Shown here: positions 38,849 to 45,901 of the stretch, piece by piece
Position numbering within the stretch: position 1 is the first letter of the stretch
How the letters are laid out: each line of letters starts with the position of its first letter
Origin: Phycisphaerae bacterium
GTDB lineage: Bacteria > Planctomycetota > Phycisphaerae > UBA1845 > PWPN01
Assembly (NCBI GenBank): GCA_012719955.1
Contig: JAAXZI010000019.1
Span: forward strand, 1 to 45,901
Direction of reading: 5' to 3'
DNA length: 45,901 nucleotides
Position numbers and translations under genes: made by a program
The notes under the pieces: generated by a model
What the model was told of the DNA's origin: nothing
Database searches by the model: none
Seen by the model: the letters and a program-made list of their open reading frames with translations, nothing else

Positions 38849-40456
38849 TCACCAGACGAGACCAGGATCACGATTATTGTTGGCCCTCAGACAGGCCGCC
38901 CGGCCCCATGCCGCTCCGGCCAGGGCGAAGGCCGCGCCGCTGACAATGAATACCGGATCCTGCGGCCGGTCCAGAACCGCGCTGGTCGCAATGGACAGCC
39001 CCAGCGGAATGAGCCCCGCCAGGCAGGCCGACGCCGGCCAGGCCATCCACGCCCGCACATTCACCAGCAAGACCGCGGCGATTATTCCCAGCGGCAGGAA
39101 CAGGAGGCCGCCCGCGGCCATGCCGGCCACCGGGTAATCGTGCCGGAATAACACGACCGACACCCGGTACAGGCGTAACGGCCGGCGCGCCTCCGCACCG
39201 TCCACCCAGATCCGCGCCTCGCCATCCGAACACACGGTCATGACATGATGCCGCCCCTCGCCCAACACGCCCTGGCGCGACCGGCAGCGCACCGCCGAGC
39301 CGTTCGGCCCCGTGCGTCTCGTCCGAAAGCGGAAGTCCACCGCGTCGCCCTGCTGGCCCACCGTGACATTGCGATGTGCGGCATCCTGCGAGATCGAGAC
39401 GATCCGGGCCGGCCCACCCTGCCAGGATTGCGCCGGCGCCACCAGACATTCCACCGCCAGCGCATCGGCGGCCATAACCGCCTGGGCAATCCGCGCCGCC
39501 GGACCGGCCGAGCGAATCACGTCCGGCGCTTCAATTGTCAGCGCACCGCCCGCACACGCGTTCGCCTTGACGTCCTCCCCCGGCACAACCAGGGCCAGTT
39601 CCGCCTCGCCCCTGATTCGTTCCTCCAGCGCTGAACCATCGGGCAAGAAAGCGTACAACCCGATCGCCCCCGCTCTACGCCGCAAAGCCACGCCGGCAGA
39701 ATCGAACGGAACCCGGGCCAGCTCACGGATCTCGTCGGCGGCAGGTACTCTGGCGTAAAAGGCCAGGCCGTGGATCTGTCCGCGCCAAAGCCGCCCGCCG
39801 TTCAGCTCATTGCCGACCACCACCGGATACTGCGAATCCCATCCCGCCAGCCGAACCCCCGCATGGGCCCACCCTACCAGCCCGGCCACAGCCAGGTTGC
39901 CGACCAGCAGCAGTCCGGCCGCAATAAGCCGGTCATTCCGTTCATAGACGGCCAGCCAGCGCGGCCGAAATGGCAGAAGCCGCCGGCTTAACCTTGCCCC
40001 TGCGAATCCGGCGGCCAGTGCAATCAGCCAATCCGTCAGCCGTGCATGCCGCCCGGCCATGAAAGCCTGGCCGACTTCCAAAAGGGCGGCGAAGACGCCC
40101 ACAACCAGCATCGCCGCGCGGGTGGGCCGGAGCCACCTGTCTGCAGCCAGACGGTTGCTCGCGATCCAGTGCACCAGGAAGCCAAGCGGCACAAACACCA
40201 CCAACCGTTCGAGCAGCGTCAGAACGACCGGCGGATCAATCGTCGGCCCGATCGCAGCACGCAGTTTCGCGAGGACCGCACCGGGGGCATCTTCAAGGGC
40301 CAGCGGCAACAGCGAAGCGACCGTGGCCGCAGCCAGCAACAGACCCAGCATAAACCAGGAAATCGGCGGGGCCGGCCGACCGGTCGTCCGGCTGATGGCG
40401 GCACGCGGTGATATCTGGGCGTGCAACATCCGAAAAGGTCTCGATGGATTCGCCAC
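38849..40456 (-). CDS. VanZ-like membrane protein with inserted LamG/concanavalin-like domain
   Basis: A 535-residue protein. The start is uncertain: GTG 40456 or ATG 40429. Residues about 30-165 form a VanZ-like membrane domain (LLERLVVFVPLGFLVHW, then LLEVGQAFMAGRHARLTDWL, the typical E-x3-Q and R-x3-D positions). Between 195 and 435 lies an extracytoplasmic concanavalin-like domain (GGRLWRGQIHGLAFYARVP, DAVDFRFRTRRTGPN, HHVMTVCSDGEARIWVDG). More membrane helices follow (AAGGLLFLPLGIIAAVLLV; LIPLGLSIATSAVL). VanZ family members affect glycopeptide/lipoglycopeptide susceptibility, but this planctomycete form is uncharacterised. A fragment of a second copy lies at 41052-41270. Confidence 0.8.
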   Translation of the reverse strand: MANPSRPFRMLHAQISPRAAISRTTGRPAPPISWFMLGLLLAAATVASLLPLALEDAPGAVLAKLRAAIGPTIDPPVVLTLLERLVVFVPLGFLVHWIASNRLAADRWLRPTRAAMLVVGVFAALLEVGQAFMAGRHARLTDWLIALAAGFAGARLSRRLLPFRPRWLAVYERNDRLIAAGLLLVGNLAVAGLVGWAHAGVRLAGWDSQYPVVVGNELNGGRLWRGQIHGLAFYARVPAADEIRELARVPFDSAGVALRRRAGAIGLYAFLPDGSALEERIRGEAELALVVPGEDVKANACAGGALTIEAPDVIRSAGPAARIAQAVMAADALAVECLVAPAQSWQGGPARIVSISQDAAHRNVTVGQQGDAVDFRFRTRRTGPNGSAVRCRSRQGVLGEGRHHVMTVCSDGEARIWVDGAEARRPLRLYRVSVVLFRHDYPVAGMAAGGLLFLPLGIIAAVLLVNVRAWMAWPASACLAGLIPLGLSIATSAVLDRPQDPVFIVSGAAFALAGAAWGRAACLRANNNRDPGLVW

Positions 40457-40572
40457 TCCAGCAAGAAACCTGGTCTATTGTACCGGCCACGTGTGATGCG
40501 GGCAGCGGAAGAGGAGCGATAATGACGACGCCGGCCAACTGCCATAAAAGGCGTTTCCGGCCGCGGGCAGGT

Positions 40573-40992
40573 TTATCGCGAGATCGGCGAACCACATTCG
40601 GGACACGTGCCGCTCACGTTGCCGGTCAGATTGTAGCCGCAGGTTTCGCATGGTTTGCCGGCGGGCTTTCCTGCGAAGTTCGCTTCGGTGTATATGATCA
40701 GCACCAGCATCACCGGAACCAACCCGAGCAGCGCGGCCGCGCCGAACCAGCCGAGTTGCGGTCCGGTGATTCCATGCAGGATCAACCCGGCGCAGACCAT
40801 ACCCGCAATTGCGAGATAGACGATGGTCCAGATGGCAGCCAGCCGGTTGATTCGATACCAGTTGTGCGTGCTTCTGAAAGCCGCTGGTGTCCGGAAGCCA
40901 TACCAGCCGTTCGGTGGAATGCGACCCAGGAGCAGCGGGACCATAAGCGCGATGAGCAACAAGAAGATACCGCCGAACACCAGCTCATGCAT
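40573..40992 (-). CDS. SdpI-like membrane protein with C-terminal zinc ribbon
   Basis: A 139-residue protein; ATG 40992 has GGAGG seven bases upstream. Three or four hydrophobic segments (LVFGGIFLLLIALMVPLLL, AAIWTIVYLAIAGMVCAGL, LGLVPVMLVLIIYT) and the loop IPPNGWYGFRTPAAFRSTHNWY match the SdpI/YhfL family, whose founder gives immunity to the SdpC toxin in Bacillus. The tail CETCGYNLTGNVSGTCPECG is a rubredoxin-like zinc ribbon common in planctomycete proteins. An immunity role here is not supported by any adjacent toxin gene. It sits between an intact VanZ-LamG gene and the remnant of a duplicate. Confidence 0.82.
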   Translation of the reverse strand: MHELVFGGIFLLLIALMVPLLLGRIPPNGWYGFRTPAAFRSTHNWYRINRLAAIWTIVYLAIAGMVCAGLILHGITGPQLGWFGAAALLGLVPVMLVLIIYTEANFAGKPAGKPCETCGYNLTGNVSGTCPECGSPISR

Positions 40993-41051
40993 TTGTCAGC
41001 CTCCGACAGAGAATGCAAATGGCGGTGGCCGGCTGATGACCTCTGCGGCCA

Positions 41052-41270
41052 GAGCCGTACCAGCAGCGTCAGAGCCGCCGGCGGATCGATCCCCCACCCG
41101 ATCCCGGCGCGCAGCTTCGCGCGAACCGCACCGGAGGTATCCTCAAGCGCCAGGGGCAACAGCGACGCGGCCGCCGTCGCAATCAGCCCCCACCCCGGCA
41201 CGAACCGGGAGATCGACGGCGCCGGCCAGCCGGTTGACGACAGCATGCTCCGGCGCCCGGCTCCACACAT
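41052..41270 (-). pseudogene. Remnant of a duplicated VanZ-like gene (5' end only)
   Basis: The translated stretch (STGWPAPSISRFVPGWGL, then ASLLPLALEDTSGAVRAKLR and IDPPAALTLLVRL) is closely similar to residues 25-85 of the VanZ-LamG protein at 38849-40456 (TTGRPAPPISWF, ASLLPLALEDAPGAVLAKLR, IDPPVVLTLLERL). It stops abruptly after about 73 residues, just before the SdpI-like gene. The DNA is also similar, so it is a fairly recent partial duplication. I consider it non-functional. Confidence 0.8.
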
Positions 41271-41286
41271 CCGGCAGGATCTCTGC

Positions 41287-42555
41287 TCACTTATACATCA
41301 GGTACTTCGCCCGCTTGGCCATGAACGGCTCCAGTCCGGAATTCCATATCTTGAGGATCTCTTCGATGGGTTTGCCGTCCAGGAACGCCTGGCGGATCTG
41401 GTCGGTGCCGCAGACCTTGTCGAACATGCTGTCCCGCTTGTTGCCGAACAGCTTCTGGTCGGGATAGAGCTTCCGCACCGCATCCATGATGTGGAACTGG
41501 ATGGGCGTCAGGCGGATGGCATCACGGTCGGTAATGTGGATCTGCACGCCGCCGCAACGCTGCTTTTCGTATTGGGTGTAGTAGGGCTGATAATAGCAGG
41601 CCCGGAAGTACACGCCCGGCAACCGCCGGCCATTAAGCTCCTCGGCCAGCTTCTCGGCGTCGATCCAGGGCGCGCCGGCCAGCTCGAACGGCAACGGGTA
41701 ACCCACGCCTTCATTGACGACATGCAGCTCGCCCATGATCCCCGTCGCGGCATAGAACATCGAGCTGTCCGCCCGCGGCACGTGCGGCGACGGCGGCACC
41801 CAGGGCAAGCCCGTCTCGTCGAACCACATGTCGCGCTTCCAGCCGCGCATGGGCACCACAGTCAGCTTGCACTTGACGCCATTGGCCAGCCAGCCCTCGC
41901 CGTTGATCATCCGGGCCAGTTCGCCGCAGGTCATGCCATACACGTAGGGAATCGAGAGGTAGCCCACCCCGGAGCGGAACTTAAGATCCAGCGGCCGGCC
42001 CTCGATGCGGTTGCCGGTCAGCGGGTTGGGCCGGTCCAGCACCACGAAGGCCTTGTTGTGTTCCGCCGCCGCCTCCATGCACTTGGTCATGGTGGTGATG
42101 TAGGTGTACGAGCGCGAGCCGTTGTCCTGAATGTCGTACACCAGCACGTCGACGTCGCGCAGCATCTCGGCATTGGGCTTGGAGGTCTTGCCGTACAGCG
42201 AATACACGGGGACGCCCGTCACGCTGTCACGGCTGTCGCCCACGTGAGCGCCGGCCGGCACATCGCCGCGTACGCCGTGCTCGGGGCCGTACAGGGCGAC
42301 CAGCTTCACGCCCGGAGCGTGGAACAGCGCATCCACCGTCGAACGATAATCGCGGGTAATGCCCGTGGGATTGGTGATCAGCCCCACGCGCTTGCCGACC
42401 AGCGGCTTGAAGCCGTCAGCGGCCAGCACGTCGATGCCCGTCTCCACCACCGGCCGGGCCTGCCCCCACGCGAGGTTCGCCCCCGCCAGGAAAGCCATCA
42501 CCACTCCGGCCACCAACTGAAAACTGGAAACTGCGAACCGCGAATTGTTCCGCAT
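41287..42555 (-). CDS. namZ: Exo-beta-N-acetylmuramidase (NamZ/DUF1343)
   Basis: A 422-residue secreted protein; ATG 42555 has GAGGAG five bases upstream and gives a signal peptide (FQLVAGVVMAFLAGANLAWGQ). The DUF1343 blocks are present: GKRVGLITNPTGITRDYRST, LVALYGPEHGVRGDVPAGAH, VYSLYGKTSKPNAEML, LVYDIQDNGSRSYTYITTM, VVLDRPNPLTGNRIEG, and VNEGVGYPLPFELAGAPWID. The family (GH171) removes terminal N-acetylmuramic acid from peptidoglycan fragments. The gene lies 35 bases after the DUF2961 gene and probably shares its transcript. Planctomycetes have thin peptidoglycan; the substrate may also come from other bacteria. Confidence 0.9.
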   Translation of the reverse strand: MRNNSRFAVSSFQLVAGVVMAFLAGANLAWGQARPVVETGIDVLAADGFKPLVGKRVGLITNPTGITRDYRSTVDALFHAPGVKLVALYGPEHGVRGDVPAGAHVGDSRDSVTGVPVYSLYGKTSKPNAEMLRDVDVLVYDIQDNGSRSYTYITTMTKCMEAAAEHNKAFVVLDRPNPLTGNRIEGRPLDLKFRSGVGYLSIPYVYGMTCGELARMINGEGWLANGVKCKLTVVPMRGWKRDMWFDETGLPWVPPSPHVPRADSSMFYAATGIMGELHVVNEGVGYPLPFELAGAPWIDAEKLAEELNGRRLPGVYFRACYYQPYYTQYEKQRCGGVQIHITDRDAIRLTPIQFHIMDAVRKLYPDQKLFGNKRDSMFDKVCGTDQIRQAFLDGKPIEEILKIWNSGLEPFMAKRAKYLMYK

Positions 42556-42590
42556 GACGACTCCTCTCGCATCCTGTGTATCAACGGGAT

Positions 42591-44636
42591 TCATTTCACC
42601 AGAATATAATCCAGCCCGGCCATGTACCTCTGTCCGGTGCTCTTCTCGTTGGTTCCGATCATCTCCAGGGTCAGCGTGTTCTGCCCCGCTTTGAGATCGA
42701 ACGCGCCCAGATCCAGCTCTTCGGTGCCCACCACCCGGGAGTGATACAGGTCGATGGGCGCGCCGGCCTTCTGCCCATTCACCGAAATCTGCACGATGCC
42801 GTAATCCGGCGCCCGGGTCAGCCGGGCCAGGACGCGCTTCCTGCCCGCCTCCTTGACCTCAAATCCCAGCACGAGTCGATTGCCCACCTGGTTATCCGTC
42901 CACCAAAGGTGCTCCTCTCCGCTCCAGCCCTCGCCGAAGGGAGCCATATTTTGGCTGTGGGTCTGGCCGGTCTTGCTGAGCACGGCCATCTGTTCGCCCT
43001 CGATCGCGCCCTTCACGCGGGTCACCTGGAACTCCGGCACGACGGTCAGCTTGACGTCAGAGGCGATGATGGGCCCGAAGAAATCCGTGGAACCCGGCCG
43101 GGCATACCAGTAGCTGATCGCCGCCCGCGTGGTGCGGGCCCGCTCGTCCCAGTGCCAGTTCTCCACGTCGAAGCGGAAGCTCCTGGTGAAGGGAATGTCA
43201 TCCAGGATATGGAACCGGTTCACCGACGTATGGCCGTAGTTGCCCGGCCCCTGGCAGCGGGGCTGGTTGTGATAGGCGTGCACGAACCGCTCCGGGCTGC
43301 ACCACGCGTAACCGTAGTAATCTTCGGTGCCGGTACCCAGGTGGCTGGGGAAAGTCTCGCCGTCCACGTAGATCTTCTCGTCGCCCTCGCCCCACCAGGC
43401 GCGCACGTTATTGATAATGTGCAGGTGCCCGCCCACAAAGCGGCCGGCGCCGTTGGCCTGCAGGTGTTGCCAGTCGCTGAACGGGCGAGTGGGCACGTCG
43501 CGCTCGATCCGCCACTTGGCATGAAAATGTAGGCTGCGGTCATCCCAGTTGTATGGCACCACCGACACCGCGCCACTGACGCGGGCCGGCTGGCCGGAAA
43601 GATTCGTGACCGTGATCTTCGCGTTCCTGGCAAAAGGCATGTACCAGTGGCACCACAGGTCCTGCGGCTTCCCCTCGGCCGGCTCGGTAATACCCAGCGG
43701 GAAGGAGGCATAGGGAATCAGGCCGGGGGCCGTGCCGAAGAAGTCGCCCAGCGGCGCTTCCACCTCGGGCGGCCGGGGCTTCTTCGACTTCTCATCACCC
43801 TTCTCACGGTCAAAGGTCATCTTCACCACGATGCCGCGTGCGGCCCGCTCGAGGTCCTCGGCGGACAGGTGCACCAGGAACCCGCAGATGGCTTTGGCCC
43901 CCTCTTGCTCGAACAACACCGCTTCGGCGTTCGGGGCCAGTTCCACATCAAACGGCGTCTTCACCCGCTCTGCCGGGGGCTCGCTGCCAGCTCTTGGAGA
44001 GGCCAGGCGCCGGGCAATGTCCTCGATCTTGCTGGACAGTCGTTGCAAGTCTTCGCGCTTGAAAGTCTCGACCTGCGTGCCGGACGCATAGGTGCGATAG
44101 TTCACGTGGTAGTAGAAACCGCCCTTGTCGCTGGTTACCTTGCAGTGCCGGGCGTAGGGGATTGGGAAGTAGAGGTTCCAGCCCTTGGACCGCTCACCGG
44201 CGATGGGCACGGGTAAACCCGGAACCTTGCCGCCCAGCAGATCGGTCATGGCCGCTTCAAGCACCGGCGTCTCGCCGCCGTCCAGGTAAATCCGGAGCGT
44301 CCCCGCCGGGTTGGCCGACCAGATGCGGACGATGGCCCCCGGACCGTCCGCATCCATCATCACGTGCTCATCGCGCCCATCCTTCTTTTCCACCCGCAGG
44401 TAATGGCCGCAGTCGCCATTGGCGAACCAGCCCTGGTAATCGGAAAAGGATTTCGAGGCCCGGTCATAGCTGGAGAACTGTCGGGTGGCATAGGCGGGTT
44501 CCGGCAACCTGGTGAGCCGCTCGAGATTGACCATGTCGTCCAGGAGCGATTCCGTTGTGATGGCCGCCAGGGTCGCCTGGGCGAGTCCGGCCACAGCCAA
44601 TCCCGCCAGCCACGCCGGTGCGAATCGTCGAGACAT
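42591..44636 (-). CDS. Secreted DUF2961 protein
   Basis: A 681-residue protein from ATG 44636, with AGGAG upstream and a signal peptide (WLAGLAVAGLAQATLA). It has the DUF2961 core: a leading LLDDMVNLERLTRLPEPAYATRQ block, DGPGAIVRIWSANPAGTLRIY, YFPIPYARHCKVTSD, and a large viral-capsid-like jelly-roll region with GTEDYYGYAWCSPE, where acidic residues are conserved. The C-terminal part (QVGNRLVLGFEVKEAGRKRVL to LEMIGTNEKSTGQRYMAGLDY) is a carbohydrate-binding-like sandwich. Some DUF2961 members are recently recognised glycoside hydrolases acting on fructose- or arabinose-containing glycans; this one is unassigned. It is the first gene of a likely operon with the NamZ-type muramidase. Confidence 0.88.
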   Translation of the reverse strand: MSRRFAPAWLAGLAVAGLAQATLAAITTESLLDDMVNLERLTRLPEPAYATRQFSSYDRASKSFSDYQGWFANGDCGHYLRVEKKDGRDEHVMMDADGPGAIVRIWSANPAGTLRIYLDGGETPVLEAAMTDLLGGKVPGLPVPIAGERSKGWNLYFPIPYARHCKVTSDKGGFYYHVNYRTYASGTQVETFKREDLQRLSSKIEDIARRLASPRAGSEPPAERVKTPFDVELAPNAEAVLFEQEGAKAICGFLVHLSAEDLERAARGIVVKMTFDREKGDEKSKKPRPPEVEAPLGDFFGTAPGLIPYASFPLGITEPAEGKPQDLWCHWYMPFARNAKITVTNLSGQPARVSGAVSVVPYNWDDRSLHFHAKWRIERDVPTRPFSDWQHLQANGAGRFVGGHLHIINNVRAWWGEGDEKIYVDGETFPSHLGTGTEDYYGYAWCSPERFVHAYHNQPRCQGPGNYGHTSVNRFHILDDIPFTRSFRFDVENWHWDERARTTRAAISYWYARPGSTDFFGPIIASDVKLTVVPEFQVTRVKGAIEGEQMAVLSKTGQTHSQNMAPFGEGWSGEEHLWWTDNQVGNRLVLGFEVKEAGRKRVLARLTRAPDYGIVQISVNGQKAGAPIDLYHSRVVGTEELDLGAFDLKAGQNTLTLEMIGTNEKSTGQRYMAGLDYILVK

Positions 44637-44969
44637 TCGTTTTACTCTCCTATTGATGGGGTCGCCGAGCCACCCGGTTCGACGTGCCGGGCTCATGGGG
44701 TGGTATTGTCCCCATCGCTGGGAAAATGACAAGGCGGAGCACAACGCGTTCATTCGTGGAGCGTGTGAACCTGTGAATTCATGCCTGGCGTCTGCCGGAT
44801 CTACTCCATGAAGCCCGCTGCGCCCGGCATGATGTCCACATCCACCCCGCAAGCGTAAGGGCCTCAATACGTGAGCAGAGCAACGCCGGCCTCGATGGAA
44901 TTCACCCGGCCGGACGGAAGGCACTGAAATAGTAAGGTGTCAGACGCGGTTTCCCTTACAATACCCGGT
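44637..44969. other. Divergent intergenic region
   Basis: About 330 bases between the DUF2961 and BatA-like genes. A TACAAT (44957-44962) lies shortly before the BatA ATG, without a good -35. No RNA or small gene recognised. Confidence 0.4.
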
Positions 44970-45901
44970 ATGATCGCAACGTGGTCCGCCGTCTTCGCTG
45001 TGGTCACCTTCGGGCTGCCGGCCCTGGCCTGGGGAGCTCTGGCTGCTGCCGTCCCCGTGCTGATTCACCTCATTCTGCGCCAACGGCCGCGCCGCGAGGT
45101 GCTGCCCACACTGCGTTTCCTGCTCCAGGCCCATCAGGCCTCGTCCCGCGCCCACCGGCTGAAGCACCTGCTTCTCCTGGCCTGCCGGATGATGGCCATT
45201 CTGCTGGTCGTCGGCTTGCTGATGAAGACGGCCTGTGCTCCGGCCGGCGCCACCCACCCCCGCGCCGCCGGGGCGTTGGACGGCCCGGTGTCGGCCGTAT
45301 TCGTCATCGACGACTCCGCCTCCATGCAGTACCGCTACCAGGGCAAGACCCGCCTGGAAGATGCCCAGGCCTGGGCCCGCAATCTTCTGACCGACCCGGA
45401 GCGGTTTCCCCCCGGCTCGGAGGTCACCATTGTCACCGGCTCAGCCGATCCGATCCACCCCCTGGGCTGGAGCCGCGATGCGAGGGCCATGGCTCGCCTG
45501 GTGTCTGACATCCGGCCCGCCTGGCACGACCGCTCCATGGCTGCCCTGCTGCGTCTGGCCTATGCGGGCATCTCCAAGGCCGGCCATCCCTGTACCGAGG
45601 TCTACCTGTTCACCGACTTGACCGAGTCCGCCTGGCAGGAGCCGCCACCCGACCCGCCCGCCACACTGGCCGGCGTCTTCATCCTCGATGTGGGCCGAGA
45701 CGAAAACCGCAATCTCGCCCTTGGACACGCGGAACTCCCCCCCTTCACGCTCAGCGCCAACGCCCCCGCCGCCGTGGAGGTGCGCCGCGTCGATGGCCGG
45801 CGCGACCTGCTGGTGGCCGCGGACGTGGAGAACCCGTTGGGCCTCCGCCCGGCCCTGAGGGAGGCGGGCCTTCTGGTGCAGAGGGAGTGGGGCCTGCGCA
45901 C
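44970..45901 (+). CDS. BatA/VWA-domain membrane protein, 3' end cut by window
   Basis: The frame from ATG 44970 is open to the window end (310 codons). Residues about 18-85 are the BatA N-terminal (aerotolerance regulator) domain: WGALAAAVPVLIHLILRQRP, then RREVLPTLRFL and a second helix LLLLACRMMAILLVVGLLMK. A VWA domain begins at about 107: VSAVFVIDDSASMQYRYQG holds the DxSxS metal-site motif (Asp114, Ser116, Ser118). Such proteins usually occur in MoxR/DUF58/BatA clusters involved in envelope or stress functions; MoxR is not within the window. The start is also supported by the hydrophobic N-terminus. Complete planctomycete members usually have over 700 residues. Confidence 0.85.
   Translation, partial: MIATWSAVFAVVTFGLPALAWGALAAAVPVLIHLILRQRPRREVLPTLRFLLQAHQASSRAHRLKHLLLLACRMMAILLVVGLLMKTACAPAGATHPRAAGALDGPVSAVFVIDDSASMQYRYQGKTRLEDAQAWARNLLTDPERFPPGSEVTIVTGSADPIHPLGWSRDARAMARLVSDIRPAWHDRSMAALLRLAYAGISKAGHPCTEVYLFTDLTESAWQEPPPDPPATLAGVFILDVGRDENRNLALGHAELPPFTLSANAPAAVEVRRVDGRRDLLVAADVENPLGLRPALREAGLLVQREWGLR

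Noticed and set aside
40408-42609. 733-codon plus-strand frame
   Set aside because: Crosses the antisense of four minus-strand features, including the NamZ and SdpI-like genes; no domain is visible.

Overview
The window looks like a chromosome segment of a GC-rich planctomycete, most likely class Phycisphaerae. Reasons: two large secreted proteins end in the dockerin-like Asp-rich repeats with LQ-C / LF-C spacing that are common in that class; a BlaI plus BlaR1-type metallopeptidase pair carries a leucine-rich-repeat sensor; there are DUF4058, DUF2961 and VanZ-LamG proteins, a BatA/VWA protein, a CGYNLTG-type zinc ribbon, and a Lys/Arg/Ala-rich histone H1-like protein. No rRNA, phage, transposase or CRISPR array is visible. 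The taxonomic call is inference from protein style only.

Layout. 1-2.6 kb: truncated methyltransferase, a HEPN-domain protein with a small overlapping partner ORF, tRNA-Ser(GCU), and the 3' remnant of a ThuA gene. 2.6-7 kb: a NagB/PIG-L fusion with clear promoter and terminator, a tiny lipoprotein, the H1-like protein, a structured probable ncRNA or leader, and a URO-D-type methyltransferase. 7-9.5 kb: a prepilin-like protein and a secreted dockerin-bearing protein. 9.5-13.8 kb: the BlaI/BlaR1-LRR system, with two matching operators that sit identically over two -10 boxes. 14-16.5 kb: LNS2/HAD lipoprotein and a purple-acid-phosphatase-like enzyme. 16.5-19.5 kb: a sulfur-type operon (ArsR regulator, rhodanese-DUF2892, CoA-disulfide-reductase-rhodanese) with shared dyads. 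20-25.3 kb: DUF1223, CoA-binding protein, a subtilase lipoprotein, and a serpin-like lipoprotein gene interrupted by an in-frame TAG. 25.4-28 kb: C39-like protein, lipoyl synthase, MazG-like protein. 28-31 kb: a glycoside-hydrolase-like secreted protein. 31-37.1 kb: HDOD protein and nonulosonic (sialic-type) acid genes neuC, neuB, neuA, split by a repeat-flanked DUF4058 gene, then hicA/hicB. 37-41.3 kb: hypothetical secreted protein, RHH-type antitoxin, VanZ-LamG protein, SdpI/zinc-ribbon protein and a duplicated VanZ remnant. 41.3-45.9 kb: NamZ-type muramidase and DUF2961 operon, then a truncated BatA/VWA protein.

The most interesting items are the BlaI operators upstream of an uncharacterised 690-base leader, the persulfide-sensing style operon, a 118-base dispersed element whose stems are preserved by compensatory and G-U changes, the structured RNA candidate near 5.5-5.8 kb, the amber-interrupted serpin next to a subtilase, and the repeat-flanked DUF4058 cassette within the neu genes. 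All functional calls come from reading motifs by eye; no database search was run.
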